Shown: positions 1 to 9,393 of the stretch, one piece after another | How positions within the stretch are numbered: position 1 is the first letter of the stretch | Layout of the letters: every line of letters begins with the position of its first letter | Assembly: GCF_016806125.1 (NCBI RefSeq) | Contig: NZ_CP047166.1 | Coordinates: 1,984,001-2,048,000, forward strand | Direction: 5' to 3' | Length of the DNA stretch: 64,000 bases | Source of the DNA: Ponticoccus alexandrii | Lineage (GTDB): Bacteria > Pseudomonadota > Alphaproteobacteria > Rhodobacterales > Rhodobacteraceae | The notes under the pieces: generated by a model | Database searches by the model: none | What the model was told of the DNA's origin: nothing | The model's input: the letters and a program-made list of their open reading frames with translations, nothing else | Translations under genes and position numbers: made by a program

Positions 1-747
1 TTCCTGGAAATCAAGGCCGGCGCGGGCGGCACCGAGGCCTGCGACTGGGCGCAGATGCTGGCGCGCATGTACGTCCGCTGGGCCGAGAAGCGTGGTTTCG
101 AGGTGGATCTGCAGGAAGAACAGGCGGGGGCCGAGGCGGGCATCAAGTCCGCGACCTATCAGATCAAGGGGCCGAACGCCTATGGCTGGCTGAAGTCGGA
201 GTCCGGGACGCACCGGCTGGTGCGGATCTCGCCCTTCGGCAAGGGCACGCGCGAGACCTCTTTCGCCGCCGTGGGCGCCTATCCGGTGATCGACGACAAT
301 ATCGAGATCGAGGTGAATCCCGCCGACATCCGCATTGACACCTTCCGGTCGTCCGGCGCGGGCGGGCAGCACGTCAACACCACCGACTCGGCGGTGCGGA
401 TCACCCACCACCCCACCGGCATCGTGGTGACAAGTTCCGAGAAGTCGCAGCACCAGAACCGCGACATCGCCATGAAGGCGCTGAAATCGCGGCTGTACCA
501 GCTGGAGCTGGACCGCCGGAATGCCGAGGTGAACGCCCTGCATGAGGCCAAGGGCGACGCGGGCTGGGGTAACCAGATCCGGTCCTACGTTTTGCAACCA
601 TACCAGATGGTGAAGGACCTGCGCACCAGCTACGAGACGGCGGACACGCAGGGCACGCTCGACGGCAACCTCGACCCCTTCATGGAAGCGACACTGGCGC
701 TTCAGGTGTCTGGAAAGAGCCGGGCCGACGCCCGCGCCGAGGACTGA
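1..747 (+). CDS. prfB: Peptide chain release factor 2 (5' truncated)
   Basis: Releases the finished peptide from the ribosome at UGA and UAA stops. Only about the last 249 residues are in the window; the frame is open from base 1, so the start lies upstream. The class-I release-factor GGQ motif that reaches the peptidyl-transferase centre is at 361-369, inside [16 protein letters not shown]. The stop-recognition tripeptide is SPF (229-237), which marks RF2 rather than RF1 (PxT). Any frameshift site in the 5' part cannot be seen. The next gene is convergent and unrelated. Confidence 0.96.
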   Translation, partial: FLEIKAGAGGTEACDWAQMLARMYVRWAEKRGFEVDLQEEQAGAEAGIKSATYQIKGPNAYGWLKSESGTHRLVRISPFGKGTRETSFAAVGAYPVIDDNIEIEVNPADIRIDTFRSSGAGGQHVNTTDSAVRITHHPTGIVVTSSEKSQHQNRDIAMKALKSRLYQLELDRRNAEVNALHEAKGDAGWGNQIRSYVLQPYQMVKDLRTSYETADTQGTLDGNLDPFMEATLALQVSGKSRADARAED

Positions 748-861
748 CGGCGCCGCGGCGGGGAAATCCTCTGGAAAGGATTTGAAAATTCCATCCATGG
801 AATTTGCCCGTGCCCATGGCCTCTGTGTGTCGGAAATCGCCACCGGCGCGGGGCACAGCCG

Positions 862-1209
862 TCAGGTGAGTGACGCGTAAAACCCCTCCCAATCCGCAGG
901 CTCCGGGTAGCGAGTGCAGAAGGCCAGTCGCTCCTGCGCCGTCAGTGCCAGAAACCATGTTTCGAAGGCGTCCAGAAGATCCTCGCCGCCGCCCATCCGC
1001 CAGCCGAGGCTGTCGCGCGGCATGTCCGGACGCAGCAGCCATGGTGGCTGATCGAACTGCTCCGGCAGGTTCGGCAGTCCCGAGCGGATTTCCAGCAAGG
1101 CCGCGCGCAGCGCGCCGAAACCGTTCGGTCTGTCCAGCAGCGCCTTGACGTCGATATGCTGGATCCTGCCATCCGGACCGCGCCGGATGGGGGTCTTGTC
1201 CTGTGGCAT
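862..1209 (-). CDS. Conserved hypothetical protein, 115 aa
   Basis: I do not recognise the family. The ATG at 1209 is preceded by a strong GGAGGA ribosome site, and codon usage matches the neighbours, so the gene looks real. The product is soluble, with no signal peptide or membrane segment. It opens with a charged stretch (MPQDKTPIRRGPDGRIQHID) and the rest is rich in Leu, Trp and Pro. It is a single gene between convergent prfB and a divergent DUF2189 gene. No function is proposed. Confidence 0.6.
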   Translation of the reverse strand: MPQDKTPIRRGPDGRIQHIDVKALLDRPNGFGALRAALLEIRSGLPNLPEQFDQPPWLLRPDMPRDSLGWRMGGGEDLLDAFETWFLALTAQERLAFCTRYPEPADWEGFYASLT

Positions 1210-1343
1210 GGCCAGTCCTCCTACATCCTATGGTAGAGACTGTGTGTGACAGGTAAACATCTGCGCACCATCGGGCTTGCGGAATGACCCTGTCCGCCTT
1301 TTACTGCCCCAGGTGATGAAAATTCGTGCAGGGACGAGGCCTG

Positions 1344-2144
1344 ATGCCCGATACGCCCAAACCCGGAGTGCCCGAACTGGGGCCCGTATCGCCCGCGCTT
1401 CTGCGCGAAGCTCTGAGCCGTGGCTGGCGCAATCTGGTCCGGGCGCCGGGCTATGCGGTTCTCTTCGCGGGATTCTACGTTGCGGCGGGCTGGCTCATGA
1501 CACTGGTGACATGGGCAACGGGGCAAAGCTACTGGCTGATCTTCGCGGCCATCGGCTTTCCGCTTTTCGCCCCCTTCGCCGCCGTGGGATTCTATGACAT
1601 CAGCCGCAGGCTGGAACAGGGATGCCCGCTGGAGCCGGGCCAGATCCTGTCTGTCGTGGCGCGCCAGTCGAAGCGGCAACTGCCCTCGATCAGCGCCATC
1701 ATCATCGTGGTCTTTCTGTTCTGGTTCTTCCTTGCCCACATGATTTTTGCGCTTTTCCTCGGACTGTCGGTGATGACCAACGTCTCCAGCAGCTTCCAGA
1801 TCTACCTGACCGCAAACGGCCTGACGATGCTGACGGTCGGAACCGCTGTGGGCGCGGGCTTTTCCGTTCTGCTCTACATGATCACGGTGCTGTCCCTGCC
1901 GCTGCTTCTGGACCGCGAGGTCGATTTCGTCACCGCGATGGTGACTTCGTTCCAATACGTGCAGGCTCATCCCGTCACCATGCTGGGCTGGGGAGCCTTC
2001 ATCGCCGTGGTGACGCTGGTGTCGATGTTGCCGGGCTTCCTGGGGCTGTTCCTGACGCTGCCGCTGTTTGGGCACGCGACATGGCACGTCTACGGCATGC
2101 TGGCCTATGGCACGGCGCCCGCACCCGCCGGAGTGACCGTCTGA
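1344..2144 (+). CDS. DUF2189-family integral membrane protein
   Basis: Inner-membrane protein of unknown function with about six hydrophobic segments. The early segment around [18 protein letters not shown], followed by [23 protein letters not shown], matches the DUF2189 pattern found widely in Rhodobacteraceae. The ATG at 1344 follows GACGAGGC and is preferred over a GTG at 1326. The gene ends 4 bp from the convergent XRE regulator, so the two share no room for a conventional terminator. The family assignment comes from the membrane pattern and the GWRN near the N-terminus. Confidence 0.8.
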   Translation: MPDTPKPGVPELGPVSPALLREALSRGWRNLVRAPGYAVLFAGFYVAAGWLMTLVTWATGQSYWLIFAAIGFPLFAPFAAVGFYDISRRLEQGCPLEPGQILSVVARQSKRQLPSISAIIIVVFLFWFFLAHMIFALFLGLSVMTNVSSSFQIYLTANGLTMLTVGTAVGAGFSVLLYMITVLSLPLLLDREVDFVTAMVTSFQYVQAHPVTMLGWGAFIAVVTLVSMLPGFLGLFLTLPLFGHATWHVYGMLAYGTAPAPAGVTV

Positions 2145-2148
2145 GGCC

Positions 2149-2970
2149 TCAGGCGAAGGGCTCGCCGACCTTCAGCAGTGTGCGGTGGTAGGGCAACAGA
2201 TCCGAGGCGGCACAGAATCCGGCGGTGCGAGCGACGGGCAGCACATCGGCCATGGCGCGCCCGAGATACTCGTAGACCAGCCGTTCGACGCGGCGTCCGG
2301 CGACGTTTTCTCGCACCGTGCGGGCGACGTAGCCGACCCAGAAATTGTTTTCGAAGCTGGGCACACGGGCGAGGTAGTTGAAGGTGGTCGTGGCCGCTCC
2401 CCTGCGGCTGACCAGCGCCGCCACACCTTCTTCCTGCACCAGCACGGCCCCGCGGAACTCTCGTGTGGCGAGGGCGGTGGGCAGGCCCTGCTGCGCCATG
2501 GCGTCCCGCGCCTCGAAGCCCTTCAGGAAGGTGTGGCCCTTGTTGCGGTAGACAGAGATCACGCCCTGCACGTAGAGCGTTTCGTTCGAGAAGCTGCGCC
2601 GCGAAAAGCGATAGAACCCCGAGGGCAGTTCCTTTTCGGGCACGTCACCGGCGGCCGGGCCCATGAAATCGATAACCGAGGGGTTGCGCAACACGTTGTC
2701 GCCGCGAGCGGTCACATCGTTCACCGGCTCCAGCAGGATACGGGCGTCGACGCCGAAATAGGTGCAGATACGGTGCAGCACGTCGGGGCGCGGAAAGCTC
2801 TCGCCAGATAGGTAGCGATTGTACTGTGTCCGATTGATGCCGAGTTCACGACACAGCGCCGATATCGATGCTGCCTGTCTTGAAAGCTGACGCAGATTCG
2901 CACCAAGCATAGAGCGGAGTTCCGCCGGACTGGGTCTTCTGCTTTGAGAGCCTGTAGCATTCGCCTGCAT
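2149..2970 (-). CDS. XRE-type helix-turn-helix regulator
   Basis: DNA-binding regulator of about 273 residues. An N-terminal lambda-repressor-type HTH covers about residues 20-75 (ANLRQLSRQAASISALCRELGINRTQYNRYLSG, read in two parts). It is followed by a roughly 200-residue C-terminal domain that I cannot name and which may sense a ligand. The start at 2970 is chosen because AAAGGG lies about 10 bases upstream; a longer form would start at 3021. The gene stands alone, divergent from the small gene at 3199. Target genes cannot be read from the sequence. Confidence 0.8.
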   Translation of the reverse strand: MQANATGSQSRRPSPAELRSMLGANLRQLSRQAASISALCRELGINRTQYNRYLSGESFPRPDVLHRICTYFGVDARILLEPVNDVTARGDNVLRNPSVIDFMGPAAGDVPEKELPSGFYRFSRRSFSNETLYVQGVISVYRNKGHTFLKGFEARDAMAQQGLPTALATREFRGAVLVQEEGVAALVSRRGAATTTFNYLARVPSFENNFWVGYVARTVRENVAGRRVERLVYEYLGRAMADVLPVARTAGFCAASDLLPYHRTLLKVGEPFA

Positions 2971-3198
2971 AAGGTGTACCCTTTTTGATTGTGGAGTCAC
3001 AGGCCTACACAGCCTATACACTCCTTTCGCTCGCGTAGAGGTAATACCTGTCTCTGATTGGCGTCACTGGTGATGCTTACTGGCGCCAGTTTTGCGCATC
3101 AGAGACACAAAAATCAATAACTCGACGCGGAAAAAGTCATACACAGCGATCAGGAATTCATTCACCTTGATCGAACAACCTTTTGGAACGGGTGCAAA

Positions 3199-3519
3199 AT
3201 GTCGGACCAAATGATCGGCGTCGTTCTCTGGGCGGACGCCCGCGACCGCAAGGCCGTGATCTGGTGCGAGGATCACGGGAATCTGGCCTATTATACCGCA
3301 CCGAACCAGACTGAACATGAGGGTGAGTGCCTCGACGCGGGCGACCTGATTGCCTTCGAGATCAGGGAAGAGCACGATTGCCGCCTGGCGCGGAACCCGC
3401 GCCGTGTAAACGCGGGCTTCGCGCCCTATCTGGCGCATAATCTTTCGGGCGCCCGTCGGACCAGACCGGATATCACACGGGGCGGCAATGTCCTGCCGTT
3501 CGAGAAACGCGCAGGCTGA
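3199..3519 (+). CDS. Small conserved hypothetical protein, 106 aa
   Basis: Acidic soluble protein beginning MSDQMIGVVLWADARDRKA. The first half is compact and beta-rich by eye (VVLW, AVIWCED, LAYYT), and the tail is basic (NPRRVNAGF). I do not recognise a named family, though a short single-domain protein of this kind seems to recur in roseobacters. AACGGGTG lies shortly upstream of the ATG. Its base composition matches the neighbours better than the overlapping reverse-strand frame does. No function is proposed. Confidence 0.6.
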   Translation: MSDQMIGVVLWADARDRKAVIWCEDHGNLAYYTAPNQTEHEGECLDAGDLIAFEIREEHDCRLARNPRRVNAGFAPYLAHNLSGARRTRPDITRGGNVLPFEKRAG

Positions 3520-3624
3520 GCCGGGCAGGGGCAAGGTCGCAGCAGCGCGCGCAAGGGAACGTCCCTGGGGGACACCTGCCACGCGCGGACGCATGCCACA
3601 CCCGGTGCCCGGATGAGAAATGGC

Positions 3625-4146
3625 TTAGAGCGCCGTCAGGCTTTCGGCGAATTGTGCCGCCTTCGCGCGGTATGACGCGGCGGAGCCGCGGAGCCCTTCT
3701 ATAGCGGCCTCGTCCAGCTGCCGGACAACCTTGCCCGGCATGCCCATGACAAGCGAGCCGTCCGGGATCTCGCGCCCCTCGGGGATCAGTGCGCCCGCGC
3801 CGATCAGACAGTTGCGCCCGATCTTCGCGCCGTTCAGAACCGTCGCGCCCATGCCGATCAGGCTGTTCTCTCCGATGGTGCAGCCGTGCAGCATCGCCTT
3901 GTGGCCGATGGTGCAGCCCGCGCCGATCACCAGCGGAAAGCCCATGTCGGTGTGGCAGACCACGTTTTCCTGAAGGTTCGTGCCTTCTCCGACGCGGATT
4001 TCCTCGTTGTCACCGCGCAGTACCGCACCGAACCAGACCGAGGCGCCGGCCTCCAGCACCACGCGGCCCATGACATGGCTGCCGGGTGCCACCCAAGCGT
4101 CCGCGGCGACCTGCGGCGAGACGCCGTCGAAAGCATATAAAGTCAT
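3625..4146 (-). CDS. Gamma-class carbonic anhydrase-like hexapeptide protein
   Basis: Left-handed beta-helix protein of 173 residues, in the PaaY/YrdA/CaiE branch of gamma-carbonic anhydrases, predicted to interconvert CO2 and bicarbonate as a trimer. Hexapeptide repeats run through most of the chain ([20 protein letters not shown] and similar). The three expected zinc-ligand histidines are visible: one in VVCHTDMG and two in [10 protein letters not shown]. It overlaps gmk by 4 bp (ATGA), so the two are translationally coupled. Bacterial members are often inactive in vitro, so the catalytic role is inferred from the family. Confidence 0.88.
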   Translation of the reverse strand: MTLYAFDGVSPQVAADAWVAPGSHVMGRVVLEAGASVWFGAVLRGDNEEIRVGEGTNLQENVVCHTDMGFPLVIGAGCTIGHKAMLHGCTIGENSLIGMGATVLNGAKIGRNCLIGAGALIPEGREIPDGSLVMGMPGKVVRQLDEAAIEGLRGSAASYRAKAAQFAESLTAL

Positions 4147-4787
4147 TGATCCCCCTCCTCGAATTCCGCCTGCAGGCCCCGGACGTGATCCAGAAGCCCC
4201 GGTTGCTGTGTCCGCCGTAGCCGCGCCGCCGTCACGATGCTTTTCAGCCGCTCTTCGGTGCGGTCGAGATCCTCGTTCACCAGCACGAAGTCGTAGGACC
4301 CCCAGTGGCTGATCTCGTCCCAGCTCTTCTGCATCCGCCGCTCGATCACCTCGGCGTCGTCCTGCGCGCGCGCCTCCAGCCGCCGCTTCAGTTCGGCGAT
4401 GGAGGGCGGCAGCAGGAAGATCGACAACGTGTGGAGCGCCAGTTCCGAATTCGTCATCTGCTGCGCGCCCTGCCAGTCGATGTCAAAAAGCACGTCCTTG
4501 CCCGCGATGATCGCATCGCGCACCGGCCCCTTGGGCGAGCCGTAGAAATTGCCGAAGACATGGGCGTGTTCCAGCATCTCGCCGTGACTGACCGCCTTCT
4601 TGAAGGCGCTCTCGGACATGAAATGGTAATCTTCGCCGTCCACCTCGCCGGGGCGCGGCTGGCGGGTGGTGGCCGAGACCGAGAAGTTGATCGACGGATC
4701 CCATGTCCGCAGGCGCCGGGCCAGCGTGGACTTCCCAGCGCCCGAGGGCGAGGACAGGATGATCAGAAGGCCGCGACGCGACGCCAT
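4143..4787 (-). CDS. gmk: Guanylate kinase
   Basis: Phosphorylates GMP to GDP with ATP, in the cytoplasm. The P-loop [10 protein letters not shown] is at residues 12-21. The GMP-binding region has [19 protein letters not shown]. The 214-residue length is typical. It lies between yicC (4-bp gap) and the carbonic-anhydrase gene (4-bp overlap), and the yicC-gmk order is the usual bacterial one. The three genes read as one transcript. Confidence 0.96.
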   Translation of the reverse strand: MASRRGLLIILSSPSGAGKSTLARRLRTWDPSINFSVSATTRQPRPGEVDGEDYHFMSESAFKKAVSHGEMLEHAHVFGNFYGSPKGPVRDAIIAGKDVLFDIDWQGAQQMTNSELALHTLSIFLLPPSIAELKRRLEARAQDDAEVIERRMQKSWDEISHWGSYDFVLVNEDLDRTEERLKSIVTAARLRRTQQPGLLDHVRGLQAEFEEGDQ

Positions 4788-4791
4788 GGGC

Positions 4792-5682
4792 TTACTCCAC
4801 GTTTTGGACCTGCTCGCGCATCTGGTCGATGACCGTCTTCAGCGCCAGCCCGGTCGAGGTCAAGGCCGGATCGCCGCTCTTGGAGCACAGGGTATTGGCC
4901 TCACGGTTGAATTCCTGACAGAGGAAATCCAGCTTGCGCCCGACCGCGCCATCCTCGGCCAGCAGGGCGCGGGCGCGGTCGACATGCGCGCGCAGGCGGT
5001 CGATTTCCTCGGTCACGTCGGCCTTGACGGCGATCAGCGCCAGTTCCTGCGCCAGCCGCGCGGGGTCGACACCCTCGGTATTCTCCATCACCCGGGCCAG
5101 TTGCGCACGCAGGCGTTCGCGGGCCTGCGGGATACGAGCCTCGGCGGTCTCTGCCGCTTCGTTTACCAGTCGCGCGATTTCGTCGAACTGGCCTTGCAGG
5201 ATCGTCGTCAATGCGGCGCCCTCGGCCCGGCGGGCGGCGATGAAATCCGCCAGCGCCGCCTCGAAATCCGACAAGAGCAGGGCGCGGATCCGGGCCACAT
5301 CGACCTCGGCGGATTCGCTGGTCAGAACCCCGCGCAACGCGACGATATCCGCAGAGGTTGAGGGCGCCAGCGACAGGCCCCGGTCCATTGCGGCCTCTTC
5401 GATCTCATGCATGGCGGTCAGCAAAGAGTCCAGCTGCACGGCGTCCAGACGTTGCGCGCCCTCGGTCCCGTCAGAGGCCAGTTTCAGCCCGATCTGCACA
5501 TTGCCGCGATCAAGGGCTTTCGTCGCCATCGCACGCACCTGCGGCTCCAGCCCTTCGACCCAGTCGGGCAGGCGCAGGCGCAGGTCCAGCCCCTTGCCGT
5601 TGACGCCGCGCATCTCCCAGGTCCAGGTCAGGCCAAGGCCCTGACCCTGCCGGCTGGCGAAGCCCGTCATGGATTGCCGCAT
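4792..5682 (-). CDS. yicC: YicC-family endoribonuclease
   Basis: Protein of 296 residues starting [20 protein letters not shown], the standard YicC opening. It ends in the conserved DUF1732 tail ([20 protein letters not shown], then [14 protein letters not shown]). E. coli YicC is an RNase that targets the small RNA RyhB; whether this orthologue has an equivalent target is unknown. It is the first gene of the yicC-gmk-carbonic anhydrase run. Confidence 0.93.
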   Translation of the reverse strand: MRQSMTGFASRQGQGLGLTWTWEMRGVNGKGLDLRLRLPDWVEGLEPQVRAMATKALDRGNVQIGLKLASDGTEGAQRLDAVQLDSLLTAMHEIEEAAMDRGLSLAPSTSADIVALRGVLTSESAEVDVARIRALLLSDFEAALADFIAARRAEGAALTTILQGQFDEIARLVNEAAETAEARIPQARERLRAQLARVMENTEGVDPARLAQELALIAVKADVTEEIDRLRAHVDRARALLAEDGAVGRKLDFLCQEFNREANTLCSKSGDPALTSTGLALKTVIDQMREQVQNVE

Positions 5683-5873
5683 CTTGTCTCCTTCGTTGCG
5701 GATGGGCCTAGCGGCTCTGCAATCTCAAGACAAGTCCATGAAGAAGGCGTTAACCTCGTCGGAACAAATGAGGCGAAAACTTGGCGCAAATCTGGTAGTA
5801 ATGATTTCGTAACGAAGTTTAAGCAGGTTGGTGGCAGTGGGGCCCGCCGACCCGCACCCAAGAGGAGCGGATC

Positions 5874-6587
5874 GTGTTGGGCAAAGGTGGAAACGATCAT
5901 GGGATCGTCTCGATGACAGAGCGCGAAAAGATGCGGCGGCTGGCACCGCTGCGGCAGGTCGAGGCCTATTGGCACGGCCTGAGCGCCGGTGACAGGGTGC
6001 CGCTGCGGTCGCAGATCGATCCGCGCGGTATGGAAGACGCACTGGAGTACGCCTTCCTGATGGAACGGATTGCGCCGACCATGGCCAAGGTGCGTGTCGC
6101 CGGTTCCCATCTGAATAACCTTATCGGCATGCAGATCGCCGGGATGCCGCTGTCGTCGCTGATCGCCCCGTCAGAACGGGAGCGCTTCGGGCAGGCGGTG
6201 CAGCATCTCTTTGGTGATCCGGCCATCGTGCACCTGACACTGACCGCCGAGGACGGCTTCGGCAAGCCCGACATGGAGGCCAATATGGTGCTGCTGCCGC
6301 TGCGTTCGGATTTCGGCGACCTGTCGCGGGCGCTTGGCGCGCTGATCACCCATGGCCGGATTGGGCGCACACCGCGCCGTTTCCTGATCACCGGGATCGA
6401 GGTGCTGCCGGTGATGGGGCAGGGGGCGGCAGTCTCTGCGCCGGTCGGGACGGATGTGGCAAAGCCCGCCCCCGCCTTCCGGGAAGAGGGCACACCCTTC
6501 CGGCACCGGGATCCTGCCGCGATGGAAACCAAATCCTTCGCGCCCCGCCGGGATCATCTGCGGTTGGTCGTGGACAACGACGACTGA
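5874..6587 (+). CDS. PAS_5 (DUF1457) domain protein
   Basis: Single PAS-like sensory protein of 237 residues. The PAS_5 core is roughly residues 25-165 ([20 protein letters not shown] ... IDPRGMEDALEYAFLMERIAP ... AGSHLNNLIGMQIAGMPLSS). A disordered, proline-rich tail follows. The start is GTG at 5874, preceded by AGAGGAGC at 5861-5868; an internal ATG at 5913 has no good ribosome site. No output domain is attached. The ligand is unknown. It is a single gene divergent from yicC. Confidence 0.8.
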   Translation: MLGKGGNDHGIVSMTEREKMRRLAPLRQVEAYWHGLSAGDRVPLRSQIDPRGMEDALEYAFLMERIAPTMAKVRVAGSHLNNLIGMQIAGMPLSSLIAPSERERFGQAVQHLFGDPAIVHLTLTAEDGFGKPDMEANMVLLPLRSDFGDLSRALGALITHGRIGRTPRRFLITGIEVLPVMGQGAAVSAPVGTDVAKPAPAFREEGTPFRHRDPAAMETKSFAPRRDHLRLVVDNDD

Positions 6588-6787
6588 GGGCGCGACCCGT
6601 TTCCATGACCCGGTTCAGGGCCGCCCTCGGGTTGGCCCCGATCCTCGGTCGGGCGCTCCGCGAACGCCGGTATCCGGCTGGTCGCGCTTGCACAGCGGTG
6701 CCGTCTGGATATCCGGCAGATACAAGCAGATACAAAAAGGGCGCCGGGTTTCCCCCGCGCCCCGGCACTGCTTCCTTGTCAGCGTGC

Positions 6788-7006
6788 TTACAGTCGGACG
6801 CCGACCTTCGCGGCCTCCGGACAAGCGGCAAGTTGCGTCAGCAGGGTGGCGGGCATCACCCGCGCCTCATGTTCGATGTCCGGCTCGTTGTCGGCCAGGT
6901 CAGAGGCGTGTGGCACCCCGCCCAAAGCCGCGGCCAGACCGATCAGCGCGACCAGAGCCGCCGCCTTGCAAAGCGTGAAATCGCGATAGAATAGATTGCG
7001 TGCCAT
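6788..7006 (-). CDS. Small exported or membrane-anchored protein, 72 aa
   Basis: Begins MARNLFYRDFTLCKAAALVALIGLAAALGG (in parts), with a hydrophobic segment at about residues 14-30. A polar tail follows, ending in LAACPEAAKVGVRL. GGGAGG lies 8 bases before the ATG at 7006, which decides this start over a longer frame at 7057. It may be a signal peptide or an anchor. No family is recognised. It is divergent from the ilvB leader region. Confidence 0.5.
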   Translation of the reverse strand: MARNLFYRDFTLCKAAALVALIGLAAALGGVPHASDLADNEPDIEHEARVMPATLLTQLAACPEAAKVGVRL

Positions 7007-7300
7007 CCCTGGCCCTCCCGGGGTCCCTTGCCCCAACTGCTCTTGGGTGCAAATCACCCTGTTCCTGTGTCATCAGGATCACAAATCCGACCCTTTCTGG
7101 CAATTCACAAACTTGAGCGCATTGTTGCAATTGACACTGTGCGCACAGGGTGACGCGCAGTGGTGCACGCTGCCTGTAAAATCCCGCGCAATAATCGCAA
7201 AGAAAAAACGCCGCGCGGGACAGATTTTTCGGGCTCGCCCGGTTGACCTGCCCGAACCCCCGCCATAATGTCTCGGCGCGGAGTATAGGAGCCTGAACAG

Positions 7301-7348
7301 GTGATCACGCTAGTCGTAATCGTAGGGAACGCGCGCATGGGCCGGTAA
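7301..7348 (+). CDS. ilv attenuator leader peptide, 15 aa
   Basis: Short frame GTG...TAA encoding MITLVVIVGNARMGR. It is preceded by TAGGAG at 7286-7291. Residues 2-8 contain Ile, Leu, three Val and Ile, the end products of the pathway started by the following gene ilvB. Some codons (CTA, GTA, GTA) are unusual for this GC-rich genome, which would sharpen ribosome stalling. It ends 27 bases before the attenuator terminator stem. The role is inferred from position and composition, as in the enteric ilv leaders. Confidence 0.8.
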   Translation: MITLVVIVGNARMGR

Positions 7349-7376
7349 CGGTTTCCCAGATGAGGACCCCATGCGC
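7333..7376 (+). promoter_or_regulatory. Antiterminator pairing of the ilvB leader
   Basis: GCGCATGGG (7333-7341, inside the end of the leader peptide) is exactly complementary to CCCATGCGC (7368-7376). The second arm shares 7375-7376 with the left arm of the terminator hairpin, so the two structures exclude each other. A ribosome stalled on the Ile/Val/Leu codons (7304-7324) leaves the first arm free and allows antitermination. A ribosome at the stop codon covers it. Seen directly as complementarity; the mechanism is inferred. Confidence 0.75.
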
Positions 7377-7404
7377 CCCCGCCAACCCGGACGGGGGCTT
7401 TTTT
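7375..7404 (+). terminator. ilvB attenuator terminator
   Basis: Stem GCCCCCG (7375-7381) pairs with CGGGGGC (7392-7398), with a 10-base loop, followed at once by six T (7399-7404). It stands 39 bases before the ilvB start and after a leader peptide, so it acts as a conditional terminator. Confidence 0.88.
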
Positions 7405-7443
7405 ATACCCGCTTAACGCAGTGTCGGAGATGGAGATGAACCG

Positions 7444-9198
7444 ATGACACGTCAGATGACCGGAGCGAAAATGGTGGTTCAGGCCCTGAAGGATCAGGGT
7501 GTGGACACGGTATTCGGCTATCCCGGCGGCGCCGTTCTACCCATCTACGACGAGATCTTTCAGCAGAACGACATCCAACACGTCCTCGTCCGTCACGAAC
7601 AGGGCGCGGTCCATGCCGCCGAGGGCTACGCCCGCTCGACCGGGAAGCCGGGTGTCTGCCTCGTGACCTCGGGTCCCGGCGCCACGAACGCCGTCACCGG
7701 CCTGACCGATGCGCTGATGGACTCGATCCCAATCGTCGTCCTGACCGGGCAGGTGCCCACCTTCATGATCGGCTCCGACGCCTTTCAGGAGGCGGACACC
7801 GTCGGCATCACGCGCCCCTGCACGAAACACAACTGGCTGGTGAAAGAGACCGACAAGCTGTCGGGCACCATCCACGAGGCCTTTCATGTCGCCACCTCGG
7901 GTCGTCCCGGGCCGGTGCTGATCGACATTCCCAAGGACGTGCAGTTCGCCAGCGGCCAGTACACGCAGAAGGCCAAGGCCAAGACCTCGCATTACATGCC
8001 GCAGGTCAAGGGCGACCCCGAGATGATCCAGGCCCTAGTCGAGGCGCTGGAAGTGGCCGAGAAGCCGGTCTTCTACACCGGCGGCGGCGTGATCAACTCG
8101 GGCCCGGCGGCCAGCCAGCTGCTGCGCGAACTGGTCGAGGCGACGGGCTTTCCGATCACCTCCACGCTGATGGGCCTCGGCGCCTATCCGGCGTCGGGCA
8201 AGGCGTGGCTGGGCATGCTGGGGATGCACGGTCTCTACGAGGCCAACCTCGCCATGCACGCCTGCGACCTGATGATCAACGTGGGCGCGCGCTTCGACGA
8301 CCGGATCACCGGGCGCATCGACGCCTTCAGCCCGAACTCGAAGAAGGCCCATATCGACATCGACCCCTCGTCGATCAACAAGGTGGTCAAGACCGACTAC
8401 CCGATCGTCGGCGACGTCGCCCATGTGCTGGAAGACGTGCTGCACCTGTGGAAGGCGCGGGGCCGCAAGGTCAACCGCGAGGCGCTGGCCAAGTGGTGGA
8501 CCCAGATCGAGAAGTGGAAGAAGGTCGACTGCCTGAAGTACAAGCCGTCCGAGGGCGCGATCCGTCCGCAGCACGCGCTGGCGCGGCTCGAGGCGCTGAC
8601 CAAGGGCCGTGACCGCTACATCTGCACCGAGGTCGGCCAGCACCAGATGTGGGCCGCGCAGTACCTCGGCTTCGAGGACCCGAACCGCTGGATGACCTCG
8701 GGCGGTCTGGGGACGATGGGCTACGGCTTCCCGGCTTCCATCGGCGTGCAGATGGCGCACCCGGACGCGCTGGTCATCAACGTGGCGGGTGAGGCCTCGT
8801 GGCTGATGAACATGCAAGAGATGGGCACGGCGATCCAGTACCGCCTGCCGGTCAAGCAGTTCATCATGAACAACGAGCGTCTGGGCATGGTGCGCCAGTG
8901 GCAGCAGCTTCTGCACGGCGAGCGCTACTCGCAAAGCTGGTCCGAAGCGCTGCCGGACTTCGTCAAGCTGGCCGAGGCCTTCGGCGCCAAGGGCATCCAG
9001 TGCTCGGACCCGGCGGATCTGGACGACGCGCTGATGGAGATGATCGAGTACGACGGCCCGGTGATCATGGACTGCCTCGTCGAGAAGCACGAAAACTGCT
9101 TCCCGATGATCCCGTCGGGCGAGCCGCACAACAAGATGCTGCTCGGCGACGCCAAGGCGACAAACGCCATCGCCGGCAAGGGCGCTGTGCTGGTCTGA
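7444..9198 (+). CDS. ilvB: Acetolactate synthase large (catalytic) subunit
   Basis: ThDP-dependent enzyme joining two pyruvates (valine/leucine branch) or pyruvate and 2-oxobutyrate (isoleucine branch). 584 residues, full length. The N-terminal pyrimidine-binding domain has GYPGGAVLPIYDE and the cofactor-activating glutamate (VRHEQGAVHAAEGYAR, Glu-52). The middle FAD/DHAP-synthase-like domain has GARFDDRITG. The C-terminal ThDP domain has VAGEASWLMNMQEMGTA and NNERLGMVRQWQ. Its regulatory partner ilvN is not next door but 5 kb away on the other strand. Expression is probably controlled by the attenuator upstream. Confidence 0.96.
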   Translation: MTRQMTGAKMVVQALKDQGVDTVFGYPGGAVLPIYDEIFQQNDIQHVLVRHEQGAVHAAEGYARSTGKPGVCLVTSGPGATNAVTGLTDALMDSIPIVVLTGQVPTFMIGSDAFQEADTVGITRPCTKHNWLVKETDKLSGTIHEAFHVATSGRPGPVLIDIPKDVQFASGQYTQKAKAKTSHYMPQVKGDPEMIQALVEALEVAEKPVFYTGGGVINSGPAASQLLRELVEATGFPITSTLMGLGAYPASGKAWLGMLGMHGLYEANLAMHACDLMINVGARFDDRITGRIDAFSPNSKKAHIDIDPSSINKVVKTDYPIVGDVAHVLEDVLHLWKARGRKVNREALAKWWTQIEKWKKVDCLKYKPSEGAIRPQHALARLEALTKGRDRYICTEVGQHQMWAAQYLGFEDPNRWMTSGGLGTMGYGFPASIGVQMAHPDALVINVAGEASWLMNMQEMGTAIQYRLPVKQFIMNNERLGMVRQWQQLLHGERYSQSWSEALPDFVKLAEAFGAKGIQCSDPADLDDALMEMIEYDGPVIMDCLVEKHENCFPMIPSGEPHNKMLLGDAKATNAIAGKGAVLV

Positions 9199-9217
9199 TC
9201 GGGTTGGCATGAGGGAT

Positions 9218-9245
9218 AAACGCCCGGGCTTCGGCCCGGGCGTTT
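9218..9245 (+). terminator. Rho-independent terminator of ilvB
   Basis: AAACGCCCGGGC (9218-9229), a TTCG tetraloop, then GCCCGGGCGTTT (9234-9245): a 12-bp stem ending in a short T run, 20 bp after the ilvB stop. It closes ilvB as a single-gene transcript. Confidence 0.85.
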
Positions 9246-9393
9246 TCATATGCAGGGGTCCGGTTGGTCCGGCCCTTTGTCCGGGTCCGGTATCGACAGT
9301 CAGGGACTGGGCGGCGAGGGACCGCTGCCCATTGGATGCGTCCACTTTGATGTAAGGGCGTCCACGCGGACTTGCGCAGCAAGCGATGCGGCC

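Noticed and set aside
1221-2087. Long minus-strand frame opposite the DUF2189 gene
   Set aside because: Composition (rich in His, Gln, Arg) is that of an antisense shadow; the plus-strand protein has clear membrane segments and a family match.
8035-9345. 436-codon minus-strand frame across ilvB
   Set aside because: Antisense shadow of ilvB, with low-complexity Arg/His/Val composition and no family likeness.
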